Shown here piece by piece: positions 47,713 through 59,582 of a DNA stretch of 64,000 bases. A program made the translations under genes and the position numbers. Positions within the stretch are counted from its first letter, which is position 1. The number at the start of each line of letters is the position of its first letter. Source of the DNA: Nemophila menziesii (taxonomy: Eukaryota > Streptophyta > Magnoliopsida > Boraginales > Hydrophyllaceae); contig JARWIR010000005.1 in NCBI GenBank assembly GCA_029959085.1, forward strand, positions 50,346,850 to 50,410,849. The letters are read 5' to 3'. A model generated the notes under the pieces. It did not search any database and was not told the DNA's origin. It saw nothing but the letters and a program-made list of their open reading frames with translations.

Positions 47713-47770
47713 GGATGTCTCCCAAGAGCACTTTTGTTTAACGTCTTTCAAAGTTAGACGTGTTACCTCG
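47713..47770 (-). other. Conserved block after the coding region, element D
   Basis: GGGATGTCTCCCAAGAGC, ACTTTTGTTTAACGTC, then AGACGTGTTACCTC on the plus strand. Confidence 0.65.
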
Positions 47771-47779
47771 GTGATTATG

Positions 47780-50290
47780 TGTTAACATCACCTCCCCAGC
47801 AGTGAAAGATTTTATCAATATTTAGCATGCAAAATTTAAATCCTTGCCTTTCACTCCCACAAACTTCTTAGATCTATTCTTGGTAGCCAGGGATGATCCT
47901 ATCCAAGAACTCTTGGGTGTTCGTGCGTTTTGTGGAGGATCAGGCTTTTCCAATGTGACTTCTTCGCTATTCTGAACACCTCCTTCTCTCTTTCTTTCCT
48001 GGGTTCTCTTGGAACCTTCGTGGTATGTTTTCTGATTCCCTTCTTCGCAACATGTTTAAAAGTGTCTAAGAACAAACAATCTCTTTGAGATCCAGGGAAC
48101 TTCATCGCTTTGAATACCTTAAATTTCACCTGTTCGTCTAGGACTCTCATGATCAATTCACCATTTTTAACATGTATTAGTGTATGCTCTATGGCTAAGA
48201 ATGGTCTACCCAAGATAATGGGGACATTCTTATCCGCGTCGTAGTCAAGAATAATAAACTCACAAGGGAATATAAAACTACCAGCTTTAACTAAAACATC
48301 TTAAATTTTACCTACTGGTTGGGAGAGGGAGCGATCCGCCATTTGTAACACCACTGAAGTAGGCACTACCTCTCCTATATTGAGCTTCTCGAACATGGAC
48401 TTTGGCATGAGATTGATACTCGCGCCCAAATCGCACAAAGATTTTCCTCTCTACTCATCCCCAATATAAATAGGGATTGTAAAACTACCGGGATCATGCA
48501 ATCCAGGTGATAGCTTACTTTGACAAATCACACTACATTCTTTGGGTAAGTCAATCATCTCATTCTCCAAGTAAGGGCGTTTATTAGAGATGACTCTTTT
48601 CAAGAATTTTATGTATTTTGGCACATTTCTAATAGTATCCAAGAATGGTACATTAACATTAAGCTTGCTTACCATATTTATGAATTTCTGATAGTCTGCC
48701 ATATCTCATTTCTTTTGAACTCTTGAAGGAAAAGGTGGAGGAGGACGCTTCTCTTCTACAACAATATCTTTCTTTTTAAGCTTTTCCGGAATTTTCTCAA
48801 CTTCTACTTCCTTTATTTCCGGTTCACTCTCTTTCTCAACCACATCTTCCACTGTTTTCTCCTTCATTGTTGTTTTCTTCTCTTTCATAACCGGAAAAGG
48901 TGGTGGTTGCAATTTCTTACCGCTTCTCGTTCTAATCGCATTACAATCCTCCCTTTGTTTAGGAACCTCTGTATCACTTGAGAGTTGGCCTTGGCATCGA
49001 AAATAAAAAGTATTAGTGATCTTTGATATTTGATTCTCTAAGATTTTCAACGAAGCGGTATGTGAGTTTAAAGTTTATTCCATCTTATTCTTTTTAATGG
49101 ATGTAGTGGCCATGAATCTAGACAACTGATCTTCAAGTTGGGCTATCTTACTAGTGGAAGATGCCATGTATTGCGTCAAGGTAAGGGCTAAATCAGTTGT
49201 AGTGAGCGCACCTTCCTGAGATCGAGAAGGAAGTGCCTTTTGAACTAGCGGATCAGAATAAGCTTCATGATCGGATCTAGGTTGATTTCCTTGGTATTGG
49301 TTTTGTGGCTTGAATTGATAATTGTTTCCTTGTGGACTCGGTTGATAATTCCCTGGATTAGAAGCACCTTGTGGATTCGAATATTGAAAGCCTGGATGAT
49401 TCTTATATTGATTACCATACCCTTGACCACCTGAATAATTATTACCTCGATTATTGAAGAAACATACGGATTCTGGATTATTAGCACATTCTTCCCAGCT
49501 ATGATCAAATGTCCCACAACTAGGACATATCTATAGTTATTGTACCACATTCACAACAACTTGCTTATTAGACATATATATCTGTTTTAATTTATTCTCG
49601 AGTGCGGAAATCTTAGCGTTCAAGGCTGTTTCTGCGTCTACACTCAAAGTACCTTTTTCTAAAACTCTAACTGATGATCTAGAAGGTTGCCAACTCATTT
49701 CATTCTTCACAATTCTATCCATAATAGCCAAAGCTTGATTGGTTGTAACCATCATTAGGCCGCCTTGTCACATAGTATCTACTTTCTCTTTGGAGGCTTC
49801 ATCTAAACTACGATAAAATATTCCAAGCTATAATTCAAGTGAGTATCCATGTAATGGGCATTTTCGTAACAAAGATTGGAAACGAGTCCACGAAACCCCT
49901 ACAGCTTCTCCATGTTCTTACGGAAACTTGCAACATCTAGTTGCCCACTAAGTCTAACACTCTGAGGATAATACCTATTGAAAAATGCAGTCTAAAGTTG
50001 ATCCCGAGTTAAGATCTCATCGTGTTGTTGCATACCATTCACTAGTTCCTACGGTGAGGTAGAACGGGAACATATGAAAGTACATTTGTTTTTGGGTTAC
50101 TCCAGAAGTGACATATGCATCACAGATTTGCATAAATTTGTACATGGCTCGAATAGGATCTTCACGTGCTGCACCACTATACTGTCCAATATTGATAAAC
50201 TGATTAATCATACTCGCGTCTGGTCTGAATCGGATTCCTTGAATTGCGGGTGGACGGAGTTCTAGTGGTGGTAAACGGAAAGGTCTATAT
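47780..50290 (-). pseudogene. Broken gag-protease-GPY/F polyprotein of element D
   Basis: Seen: Gag words TSEWYA (about 50020) and AREDPIRAMYKFMQI (about 50160), a zinc knuckle CPSCGTFDHSWEEC at 49486-49527, PPPPFPSRVQKK near 48710, a protease CDLGASINLMPKS near 48440 with a stop just before it (Trp position), and a Lys/Arg-rich stretch. After a shift it reads PKSSWIGS and KKFVGVKGKD near 47850-47910, matching the C-terminal module of element I. There are many stops and shifts, so it is not functional. Confidence 0.75.
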
Positions 50291-50300
50291 TCTTTAGGTT

Positions 50301-50869
50301 GGATGAATCATAACCAATTTCAAACTACAATATGACAACTAAACCTTATAATGAACAAAAATCTAACTAAATCTTATAAATAATATTTTGAAATTTTAGA
50401 CCTATATAAATATATTCCTCTTTTATAATCACTAACTTTACGAGGTGCAACTCTCTAAATAAATGGTGTTACATGGTAAATAGAGCTTAAATAGAATTTC
50501 CTAGTGTGATAATTGTACCCGGTTCTCCCATGATTTCCTAATGTAGTATCATAAGTGGAATCATTGCTAGCTCGAGTAGGCATTGGAATAAGATATTGGA
50601 CGCACCACGACTAATCCCATGGGAATATGCAAGCCTCCTCATGCATATTTACAGGTAATATGTACCTCCCCTTAAATGTTGAAGAAATATGAAGGCACTG
50701 GCCAGTTGAGCTAATCCAACTGATTCCTAGCTATCGATATTATTAATTACTTCCCATTTAAGTTTGTGATGTATAATATTGTATTTAATTATTCTTAATT
50801 TAAGTTTGTGATGTACGTTTTGTACTTTTTTTTCCGATAATAGTATGTTTAACCCAACAACAAAACTAA
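50301..50869. other. Unassigned AT-rich interval
   Basis: No gene, repeat boundary or domain is seen between the broken end of element D and the Mutator-like copy. Confidence 0.4.
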
Positions 50870-52470
50870 GAGATTTTTACCCAAGTTTTTTTGAGACACC
50901 TCTATAGACACATGCACAACTCCTCAATATCCTCTTCTTACTAAAGTTTACAAACAAATTTTAACACTATATGACGAAATCCCATTACCCATTATACCCC
51001 ATTTTGTTTTTTATTTCCTATATATACTAATTTTGACAGAATTATTTGCAAACCCTAATATCTATCCAATCACTCATTCTCTCTCTTCCCTTTCTCTTCT
51101 CCTGTACACACACACACACACACACACTCTCAATGAAAAATTCCCATGGAGGTCTAAGACATGGAAGATTTAGTAGTAGCTTCCTCGTCGTAGAGGAAGA
51201 TTCTGCGCAACCATAATGAAGAAGCTGACAGGTTCTGTTTTCAAGGAGGTGAAGAAGTTGGCAAGTCTGTTTTCAAGGAGGTTAAGAAGATGACAAATCT
51301 GTTTTCAAGGAGGTGAAGAGCTCCGCCATTCAAGCTCCGTTTTTTAGGCGGTGAGAGCTCCGCCATTCAAGCTTGAAGGATCTGTTGCGCCTCCCGTTCG
51401 AGCTGCTCATGTTTGAAGGATCTGCTTCGCCGTTCGAACTGCTTTGCTAGTGGTTACGAATGCTGAGAGAGATGGATGTGCGAAGATGATGCGCCGCCCT
51501 TTCAAGCTACTCGTGCTTGAAGGATCTTCTTCGCTGTTCGATCGGCTTTGTCGGAGGTCATGAACGCTGGGAGAGATGGAGTAGCGAAAGAAGATGATGG
51601 TTTGAGCTTTCGCAGCCACGTTCAAATCGGAGAAAAGATGAAGTCCGTTTGAAGGAGTGAAGGTGAGAAGGAGAGCGGCTGCCGGATCTGTTGTGAGCAT
51701 CGGGAGAGGTGTTGCCATGGCTTGCCTAAGAAGAACGGAGAAGCTTGAGATCTATTCGAGATGCTCAGCAACTTCTTGAGCGAATTCTTCACGCCTGAGC
51801 TCCTTCTTCTTATCGTGAAGCTTTTTTTTGGACATGTGTGAAGCTTGTTTGAGAATCTGATTGTTCCCGTGAATTTTGTTGCCAGCTTTTACATCTTTTT
51901 TCTTTTTCTGAGATTAACCAGCTAGAATTCTTTATTATTTTCATTTTTGAGCATGTATATGGATGGTGTAATAGATTATTTTGTACTTTTATTTTCTTAC
52001 AATGTATTAACTTTTGAGTTTTATAAATAAATATATTTTAGTATATTGTAAAAGTTTATTTAATTTTTCTAAATACTCAATAAAATCTACCAAGACTCGG
52101 TAACTTTTTCCGACAACTCAATAAAGTTTTCTGAATACTTAGTAAATATTCCTAACTACTCAGTAAAATCTACGAATACTCAGTACTATTTATGGCGGAA
52201 TACTCAGTACTTTTCTGGCGACTCGATACTTTATCCGGGGACTAAGTACTTTTTTCGAGTACTCACTACTTTTTAGTGGTGGTCAGTAGGTTGTGCTCGA
52301 GGCTAGAAAGTATTAATACTATGTGAATGAGAAGAGAAAAATATGGTAATGAAAAAGAAAAAAAAGTAAACGATAAAAATGGTAATAGAAAAGAAAGTAA
52401 AATCAATTTTTGTCTTATATATACCTTAAAGATATTCTTGATCCACAAGGTTTTAGAAGATTTAAAAATA
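50870..52470. mobile_element. M2-like Mutator element, right end missing
   Basis: Seen: the left end GAGATTTTTACCCAAG matches M2's left end. The following leader-like stretch (TATATATACT, CT-rich, ATTCCCATGGAGG) and the right-hand stretch (CTTATATATACCTTAAAG near 52415) also match M2, but the last 100 bp or so of M2 are absent. Inside are different tandem repeats: three TCTGTTTTCAAGGAGGT units at 51233-51320, two GAGCTCCGCCATTCAAGCT units, a longer duplication around 51400-51560, and an ACTCAGTACTTTT array at 52075-52270. No target duplication is found. Confidence 0.65.
51105..51128. repeat. (AC)n microsatellite
   Basis: A run of AC repeats in the leader-like part of the M2-like element. Confidence 0.9.
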
Positions 52471-53125
52471 AGAATAAAAATAGATTAAACTATTATTTTT
52501 AAGGCATATAGATATACATAGACTCCAAAATCTATAGATAATTCACATATAATTTACCATAAATGATAAATTAACAAGATATAAAAACATAGATAAACAC
52601 CTATAAATTAATCATAAATGATAAATCAACAAGATATAAAAACATCAAAAGGTTTCAAATTTACATTCAAATTTTTTCATAAATACAACTCTACTTATTA
52701 TACATTTAGATGGATGACATGTACTCTTTTTTATACATAAAAGCTTGTTAGGTTAATCTTAATATAAATTAAAAAAAATTGTTATATTTTATATATTTAT
52801 TTAATATTTTGAAATCTTAAATTTTTATTAAAAATTTAAATTTAAAAATTCAAATAAAAGTTGATGTGATATAAAAAGTATAATTTTTGTATAAATAAAT
52901 CTTTTTTAAATTTTTACAGTTAACTTGCGTTTTTTGTCGACAGATCTGGGCAGAATCAGCGTTACAAATTAGGATTCCAAAAGCAGAGCCACAAAGCTTG
53001 AGAGAATAGTTCAAAAAAATTTATGAGAACGTTGATTATAATATCTGGAATACGCGGACAATCAAAGCATATCTTATGCTAATACTTTGAAACATTTGGA
53101 AACACAAAATAAAATATATACATGA
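52471..53125. other. AT-rich interval
   Basis: Very AT-rich. ATAAATGATAAATTAACAAG occurs twice near 52560 and 52615 as a small direct duplication. There are no genes. Confidence 0.4.
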
Positions 53126-53129
53126 AAAC

Positions 53130-53700
53130 GTGACTCTAAATATTGAGGCAATACATATCGATACTAACACCAATATGAAAGATTTGTTTGGCCAAGACTG
53201 GGCGGACAGGAACAGACCAGCAATCGGATACAGGAGCCGGAATATCCTATGGACACTCAGGTTATTTATACTTGTGACGCCTATTTTATTACGAGTTCGG
53301 AGCAGAGTGGAATTGGCTTGGTCAGGAGGGACTTAGTGTCTCATACCAGGCAGATGTACTCTAAGACATTTTGGACAGATTTTGCGGCTGAAGGGGAAGC
53401 TATCGTTGTTCTGGAAGCAACCAACTTAGCCAAACAGGACACGGGCAACAACCTTGATTTCATCAAGCGGATCAACAAATATGCTGAAAAGTATGAAAAC
53501 ATGTGATGTATGCATATCTCGAGACGACTTAATGGGTAGGTTGTCAGAGCAGCGCGATATGCTAGACAACAAACAACATGTAGAAGTCAGCATCTGCAGA
53601 TTACCCTCCAATTTATGGGACTGGGTATTGAATAAGAGGGGTACCTCATCTCATTTTTCCGTTAGTAAAAAAAGAAATTCTAAAAATATACACAGGGGTA
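53130..53700 (+). pseudogene. Decayed RNase H-like fragment
   Basis: Seen: CDAYFITSSEQSGIGLVRRD (about 53270-53330) resembles the first two strands of the plant RNase H-like domain (DASF...GIGLVLRD). FAAEGEAIVVLEATNLA follows, with the acidic residue of the second site. Later residues in another frame (ISRDDLMGRL, EVSICRLPSNLWD) are less clear. Stops and a frameshift near 53505 break it. It is the third such fragment in the window. Confidence 0.5.
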
Positions 53701-53883
53701 GTACGTATTTAAAGTAGATGGAACCAATCCAATCTCTTAGAACTATGAAGTTTAATTAATTTAAAGAGTAATGATATTTAATTTAAGTTTACCAAAACAA
53801 AATCTTACCCAAAACCTTTTTGGTAACTTTTTTTTTGTCAATTTTTTTTTATGTCAAACACTAAAAACGACAAATTCTTGGGC

Positions 53884-54190
53884 AGGGGCGGATCTAGCTA
53901 GGGCCCAGAGGGGGCTCAAGCCCCCCCTGAACCCGTAAATTTTTTTATATGCAAGTGTAATTTTCGCCCGAAAAAAAATTAGTCCCCTATTGACGTGTAT
54001 ATTATTCAGTCTTGCACTAAAGTGTATATAAGATGTTATAGCTTAGCGGATATTTATGCTTGGTTTACAAGAGTTTGAATGGAGGTCGTGTGTTCAAAAC
54101 ATAGCAATTACCTTATTTTTTTCTTAACCGCACGTAGAATATTTAATCAATTTTAGTTGAATAGACTTAATTATTCTTGGGGGTACATAG
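53884..54190. mobile_element. Possible end of a hAT-like element
   Basis: CAGGGGCGGATCTAGCTAGG followed by a CCCAGAGGGGGCTCAAGC stretch is a start often seen in plant hAT-type elements, and GGAGGTCGTGTGTTCAAAAC appears downstream. No matching opposite end or target duplication was found. Confidence 0.3.
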
Positions 54191-55601
54191 ATGACAACTT
54201 AAGTCCGTTGGTAATTACTTAAGTCTTTAACAGTACATAGTTTGTTATAAAAAGGAAACTTTATTTTTTTATTTTTTTACAAGATCTCATGATAATTCTT
54301 GATTATTGAAGTCATATATAATTCTGTAAATCATTTATGCTGCAGCTCACAATATGTGAGAGACGTTGACAACTTCACAGTAAGATATCAATGAACGAAA
54401 AACTACTTTCACCAAACTAGTACAACTACTCAATATAGTAATTTCTGAAGCTATACAGGTAATCAGAAAGTAACATGCATTTGCAATACAGGAATTTTTT
54501 TTGTCAACTTTTTAACTCCACATACAGATGCTATAAATGATCGGCGATCCCATATAATTTTATACAATGTATTACATGATAAAACAAAAAGGGTTTAACT
54601 TTATTTATAACAAACAAAAAAAATGTTTAAATTATATGAATATACAAACCTTTTCAATTCAAAAACTTAATGCTCTCTTTCGACGTTATATTCTCTCATT
54701 CTCCAATAATGTAACAAATTATTTTAAAAATTTCAATTTTATAATTATTTAATTTGTATTGTAGTACTCTTGCACACAAATTTAGACACTTAATCGCAAT
54801 ATTGAACAATAATAACATAAACCAACATGTGTAAAGAAATATAAGAAGATTATCTTTGCAAATAATATAGTTGCATTAACTTGTAATTTATAAATACATA
54901 CAATTAATAATATTTAAAAATGAATCTTATATGTGAATGTTCCCATGTTTGTCGTCTTTATTTTCCATAATTAATTGGTTTTTTATGCTAAAGGGGTTTT
55001 TCATTCCATTGTATATATCTTATATAATGTGAATTTTATGAAATTAATACTAAAAATGATGCATTGCTGGATACCATTCTGAAAGAAGGACAAGATGTTT
55101 CATATAGTAGCAGATTATCCAACTATACAAGCAACCATTTAAGTCCACCATTTCAAAGCGTGAAACAAGGAGGAGAAAAAGTAGATTCCAAAAAATCATA
55201 ATGAAATTCAACCATGAAAGACTAGACCTTTCAATATAGATATAATTATATTATTGAAACATTACTCCCATGGGTTTATTAATAATTAATAGAAACTAAC
55301 TTTATGTTATTTCAAAATCAAATGAGAAATAATTCAACTCTTCCATATTGAAATTTGAAACTAAAAACCCAAACATGTAACATAATAACCTCATCTTCTC
55401 CTCTTTTTTGTCTTATTTTCTTCTTTCTAACTCAAACCGTGTAACATGAAGGTCAATTGAGAATGAGAGGCTCCAACATAGTTTTTGGCTAATTACATTT
55501 GAATGTATCACTCTTATTATAATGATTTTGTCTATTTTTGTCATTCATCAAAATCATACACGAAGACATGGTTTTAGTCTAACAAAGAATTCTTCCATGT
55601 T
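54191..55601. other. Interval downstream of the SRS gene
   Basis: AT-rich, with no recognisable genes. It must include the 3' UTR and polyadenylation region of the gene at 55602, whose ends I cannot fix. Confidence 0.4.
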
Positions 55602-56846
55602 TCAAGATCTTGTGTGCGGGAAGAATTGCGTACCAGCCATGAAAGTGTTAATAGGGGCTGGGTATAAAGAAGGATCAAAAAAAGGAGTAGCCGTGGTGGT
55701 GGTGGTGGTGGTGGTGGTGGTGGTGGTGGCTGTGACAGCAGAGGTGGCTGTAAGATTCAACTGTTGACCGGCACTACTACTTCCACCACCAGATGTGGTT
55801 TCACCAGCCATGTACTGGCTCTCCAAGCCTTGATCATATAGAATTCCCTTAAATACATGTCCACCAACATTAACAGCAGTTTGATATGCATATTCATCTT
55901 CACCATCATCAATTGAACTTACTCGAACACACCTAAACATTGCTGGTGAAGTCAATTCAGCTGGAAAGTTCCCTAGTTCTAACCCTGATCATATGGACAA
56001 TTTAATCAAACACTTATTATTTAATATCATATGAAATCTTACTCTTGTAATATAAAGAGTCATCTAGATATAGTAAATTTATACACTACATTATGTTTTT
56101 TCCATCTATCTATCTAGCTATCTCTCTTCGAATTCCACATAATTGTACATAAACTATGAAGATCTTGGTAAATGGTATTATGAACACTAGAGAGATTAAG
56201 ATTAATTACCTGATGATTCTTTAACCATAGAAGAAGTAGTGGTAATATCTCGTTGCCTTTTGGGAATCTCTCTTGGTATCTCATTACCTAATGATTCATG
56301 AGTTTGTTGTTGTTTTTCTCTTCTTTTAGCAGCGGGAACCCAAGTAGATTTTACATGTGTTTGACAATGAAACCCTCGACTCTTACAACAAGTTCTACAT
56401 CTCATGTGTGAACAATCTTTTTTAGCTTGATTTCCACAATCTTGACAACTAATTCCACCACTTCCTGATCCAGAACTGTTTCGACTCATCATAAGATAAG
56501 CAGCTGCAGCAGCAGCTGATCTTGAAGAATCATCATTTAAAGTTAAACCAACATTAAAGGCTAATCCACCTTCAGAAGATGGATTATTATTAATGTTATT
56601 GTAAAGATCTTGTGTTTGTTGAATACCATGTTGTTCGAGAGAATTATGTTGTTGAGATTGCCCTTGCCATAGCTCGAAACCCTTGTATTGTTGTTGTTGT
56701 TGATGGTGTATATCTTGATCATTTCTGTATAAAAACCAACTTTCTGGATTATTTTGACTGTTTTGTTCTTGTTCTTGTTCTTGGTCACTGTTTGTTCCTC
56801 CTCTTCCTCTTCCTCTACCTCCACTTAATGAAAAGAAACCAGACAT
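55602..56846 (-). CDS. STY1/SHI-like: SHI/STYLISH-related (SRS) zinc-finger transcription factor
   Basis: Seen: two exons, 56846-56210 and 55984-55602, give 339 residues. The intron of 225 bp (56209-55985) begins GTAATT and ends ATCAG, and the join restores [13 protein letters not shown]. The SRS zinc finger has C134, C137, C145, C150, C153, C154, C161 and H164 (CX2CX7CX4CX2C2X6C). The basic KRREKQQQ follows. The second family domain spans about 228-265 with [14 protein letters not shown], and the end [16 protein letters not shown] is typical of the SHI/STY1 branch. Gln-, Asn- and Ala-rich stretches precede the finger, and a 12-residue Thr run from a GGT microsatellite (about 55695-55730) lies in exon 2. 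[10 protein letters not shown] matches the family's start, so an in-frame Met at 56969 is not used. Known: nuclear activators that promote auxin synthesis and shape gynoecium and leaf development. Confidence 0.95.
55985..56209 (-). other. Intron of the SRS gene
   Basis: 225 bp, GT...AG, AT-rich. It falls after the first base of the Gly-213 codon, between the zinc finger and the second conserved domain, as in other family members. Confidence 0.9.
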
Positions 56847-57140
56847 TTTTTTACCTTTTTGAAACTCTCTAATGACTGACAATCCATAGCCTAACAGGGC
56901 CAAGGATTGCCCTTTTTGAAAATGACCCAAGAAATAATTTCTTTCTAGATTTGTGAACAAAATATTCAATATATTTTGGGGTTTTTGTATAAGAGGTAAA
57001 GGGATAATTGAATGGTTAATGCAAAGAGAAAAGTAAGTAACAAGATTGTGTGCTGATTAAGGGTTACTTAATGCAGCAGCTTTTTTATCTCGAACAGACA
57101 AAGGAAAGAGAAGACTTTTTAGGACATTTAGAGTAGAGAG

Positions 57141-57150
57141 ATTTATATAT
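57141..57150 (-). promoter_or_regulatory. TATA-box candidate of the SRS gene
   Basis: The minus strand reads ATATATAAAT about 295 bases before the start codon. It is the best TATA match between the gene and M3. Confidence 0.45.
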
Positions 57151-57236
57151 CGAGGGACATAAAGCAGCCTTCTCTTCAATTCTTTGGCCGTATTGAAGTA
57201 TTAAGCATTAAAGACATGGAATTACAGCTCTGCCAC

Positions 57237-57242
57237 GCCGCC
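57237..57242. promoter_or_regulatory. GCC-box core upstream of the SRS gene
   Basis: GCCGCC lies about 90 bases upstream of the TATA candidate. In Arabidopsis a GCC-box in SHI/STY promoters is needed for expression in developing organs. The exact flanking base differs from AGCCGCC. Confidence 0.35.
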
Positions 57243-57808
57243 ATAGCCAAAAAGCAATTCACTCCTTCTTACTTTCTCTCTCTCTCTCTCTCTAATCTCT
57301 GCAACGAACAACTAACCAAAATTTAAGTCTTACAGATGAGATGGAGCTATTCCTTCCATTCTCACTGATATATGTTGAGGTGATGAATTAGCTTTTAAGT
57401 ACCACTCTTTCGTTATCTCTCTTGATTTAGTTATATAAATACACTACTACTACACTGCCTTAGCTTTCGATCTCAATCTTTCCCCATCATCATCAACACT
57501 ATTTTACTTTTTCTTTTTGCTCATTCACCATCAACATTTTTTTTGTAATGAGAATCCAGTGGTTAGAATTGTGCCACGTTTCAATACAATCACCTTTTGT
57601 CACCTTGTCCTTTAGGACAATGGAAACCCTCTCAATTATATCCCTCACGACATTAGGGTTATATCTATATTTCTTAATAAGTTTAAGTCAAATCATAAAC
57701 CCTCCGAGTCTAAAGTGGCTGTATTAAAAAATAAAAGTAAAAAAATATAATAAAAAATCTTTATAATTTTATAAAATATTAAAAACTAAAGTTTAAAGAT
57801 TAAAAAAA

Positions 57809-59582
57809 GGATTAATACCCAAGAAACACCTCAAATCAAATTTAATGCCCCCTCACCCCTGCCGTTCTCCTTTTGCCCATAAAAGGCACCTCTTTTAATT
57901 TTTATCCTATTCTACCCCTTTCTACCGCCGCTGCTCTCTCTCTCTCCACGAGTTCATAAACAAATAACTATGATAGCCGCTCTCTCTCTTTCGTTTAAAT
58001 CATTAGCATATACACAAACACTGTGAATTATGAGAGCACCCATTAATGACGAATTTAGCAAGAAAAATAAAGAAACGGAGAGAAGAATAAGAAGAAGAAT
58101 GAATAAGAGAAGAAGAAGAGATATTTTATTTCTTGTTACAGTTACAATGTACAAAACTAGTTTATATACAATCATGTCTAACTAGATATAGCTGTAATCT
58201 AACTAATTTTTATGTAGAAGAAACAATTTGCATTTTGGTCCCTGTATTATTTCTTTTTATCCAATTCATTTGCTGTATTCAAAGATAGATTGACATCTCC
58301 ACTGAAACATGATATTTGAGTATTGGGAAAGTAAGAAATTATGATTGAATTGTGCGAAAGTTTGTATAGAATAAGTTGATTGATTAACGTTGAAAAACTA
58401 GAAGAAAAAAACAATTCAAATGAGTAATGGGAATCTCTCCCAGAACTCAATATTTAGTCCACAAGTACAAAAATGTACTTGCTTAGCGTTTTCTGAGTTC
58501 TGGGAATTTATCCCAGTACTCAACATTTGCCACAAGTCCAAAAGTGCACTTGCACAAGTACAAAAGTGGGCTTGCACAAGTACAATCCGAGTTCTGAGTA
58601 ATGGGAATCTTTCCCAAAACTCAACATTTAGTCCACAAGTACAAAAATGTACTTGCGTAGCCTTTTCTGAGTTCTGGAAATTTTTCCCAGTACTCAACAT
58701 TAGCCCGCAAGTACAAAAGTGCACTTGCACAAGTACAAAAGTGGACTTTCTTAGTCTTTTTCGAGTTCTGGGATTCATTCCCATTACTCACTTACAGTAT
58801 AATTTCTTGAGTTTTATGACTCCCATAACTCATCGTTTTATACTTTCAGGTGTTTTATACATAGTGATGTTCATTTTTCTTTATATTATCAATGTTTTAC
58901 TTCATTTTTATGTGTTTTGTTAGTTTTGTATCAATTTACTGAGTTTTTTTGCAATTTCTTGAGTTCTGGGAAACATTCCCATTACTCACTTACAGTACAA
59001 TTTCTTGAGTTTTTCTGTCTTTTGTTGCTTAAGGTATATTGTTTGCTTAAGATGAATTGTGTTTATCGTGTTTCTCAGAATACAAGTAACGAAGTGGACA
59101 AGAAGCAACTCAAACTTATAACTACAGGGACTTGAAAGCAAATATCCAATACTTGGATTAAATTAGTTAGAATGTACAGCTGTCTTTATGTTATGCTAGT
59201 TTGTTAGATACAATACTAGAACAGCTGTATATATATACTTATACATAACCAATTTTAGTTAATGAGAAAACAATCTAGCTTTACATTTCTTTTTTTCTTC
59301 TTCTTTCATTTTCTCTCTGCAAATTGAGCTTCTCTGTTTCTTCCTTCAATGGTAGCTCTTGCCTCTTCACAGTGTTTGTATTTGTATATATGTATGTGTT
59401 TCATCTGGTGCATGTTTTGTATCATCACTACAACAGCAACACTAAAACAACAGCACTACAACAGCAGCACTACAACAGCAGCGGCATGTTTTTACTAAAG
59501 TAAGGGTATTTCGGTATTTTTAACTTAAGTGCCTTTTATGGGCCAGCGGCTAAGGTGGTAGGTGCTTATTGGGCATTCACCC
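57809..59582. mobile_element. M3: Mutator-like element with very long inverted arms
   Basis: Seen: a 9-bp target duplication TTAAAAAAA (57800-57808 and 59583-59591). The ends are GGATTAATACCCAAG and, inverted, GGGTGAATGCCCAATAAG. The arms stay alignable for about 450 bases: GCCCATAAAAGGCAC at 57877 and its inverse near 59530; ACAAACACTGTGAA at 58013 and its inverse near 59375; AGCTGTAATCTAACTAATTT at 58190 and its inverse near 59165; GGTCCCTGTA at 58234 and its inverse near 59127. The centre holds tandem repeats and no transposase. It lies about 960 bases upstream of the SRS start codon. The target site is low-complexity, which weakens the duplication slightly, but the arms support it. Confidence 0.8.
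58415..58795. repeat. Duplicated palindromic segment at the centre of M3
   Basis: A segment of about 180 bases is present twice (58419-58598 and 58600-58790). Each holds CAAGTACAAAAATGTACTTG, an interrupted perfect palindrome, plus several ACAAGTACAAAAGTGCACTTG words, and starts with a TAATGGGAATC...CCCAGAACTC stem-like stretch. Confidence 0.8.

Larger units (their letters stand above)
43100..50300 (-). mobile_element. Element D: decayed gag-protease Athila-like element
   Basis: Seen on the minus strand: gag and protease (50290 down to 47780), the post-coding block, palindromes, the conserved downstream frame, an internal hairpin, a polypurine tract (45772-45785), then LTR sequence (45529-45771 and about 43100-44034) interrupted by LTR E. 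The 5' LTR and primer site are lost near 50300. Its 3' region is closest to that of element C. No pol core is present. Confidence 0.7.

Noticed and set aside
56844..56969. Upstream in-frame Met as the start of the SRS protein
   Set aside because: The extra 41 residues do not resemble the family, whereas [10 protein letters not shown] at 56846 matches the usual N-terminus.
58415..58795. Repeats with spacer-like segments, resembling a CRISPR array at first look
   Set aside because: Only two long units, palindromic words of variable spacing, a plant genome, and a position in the centre of a Mutator-like element.
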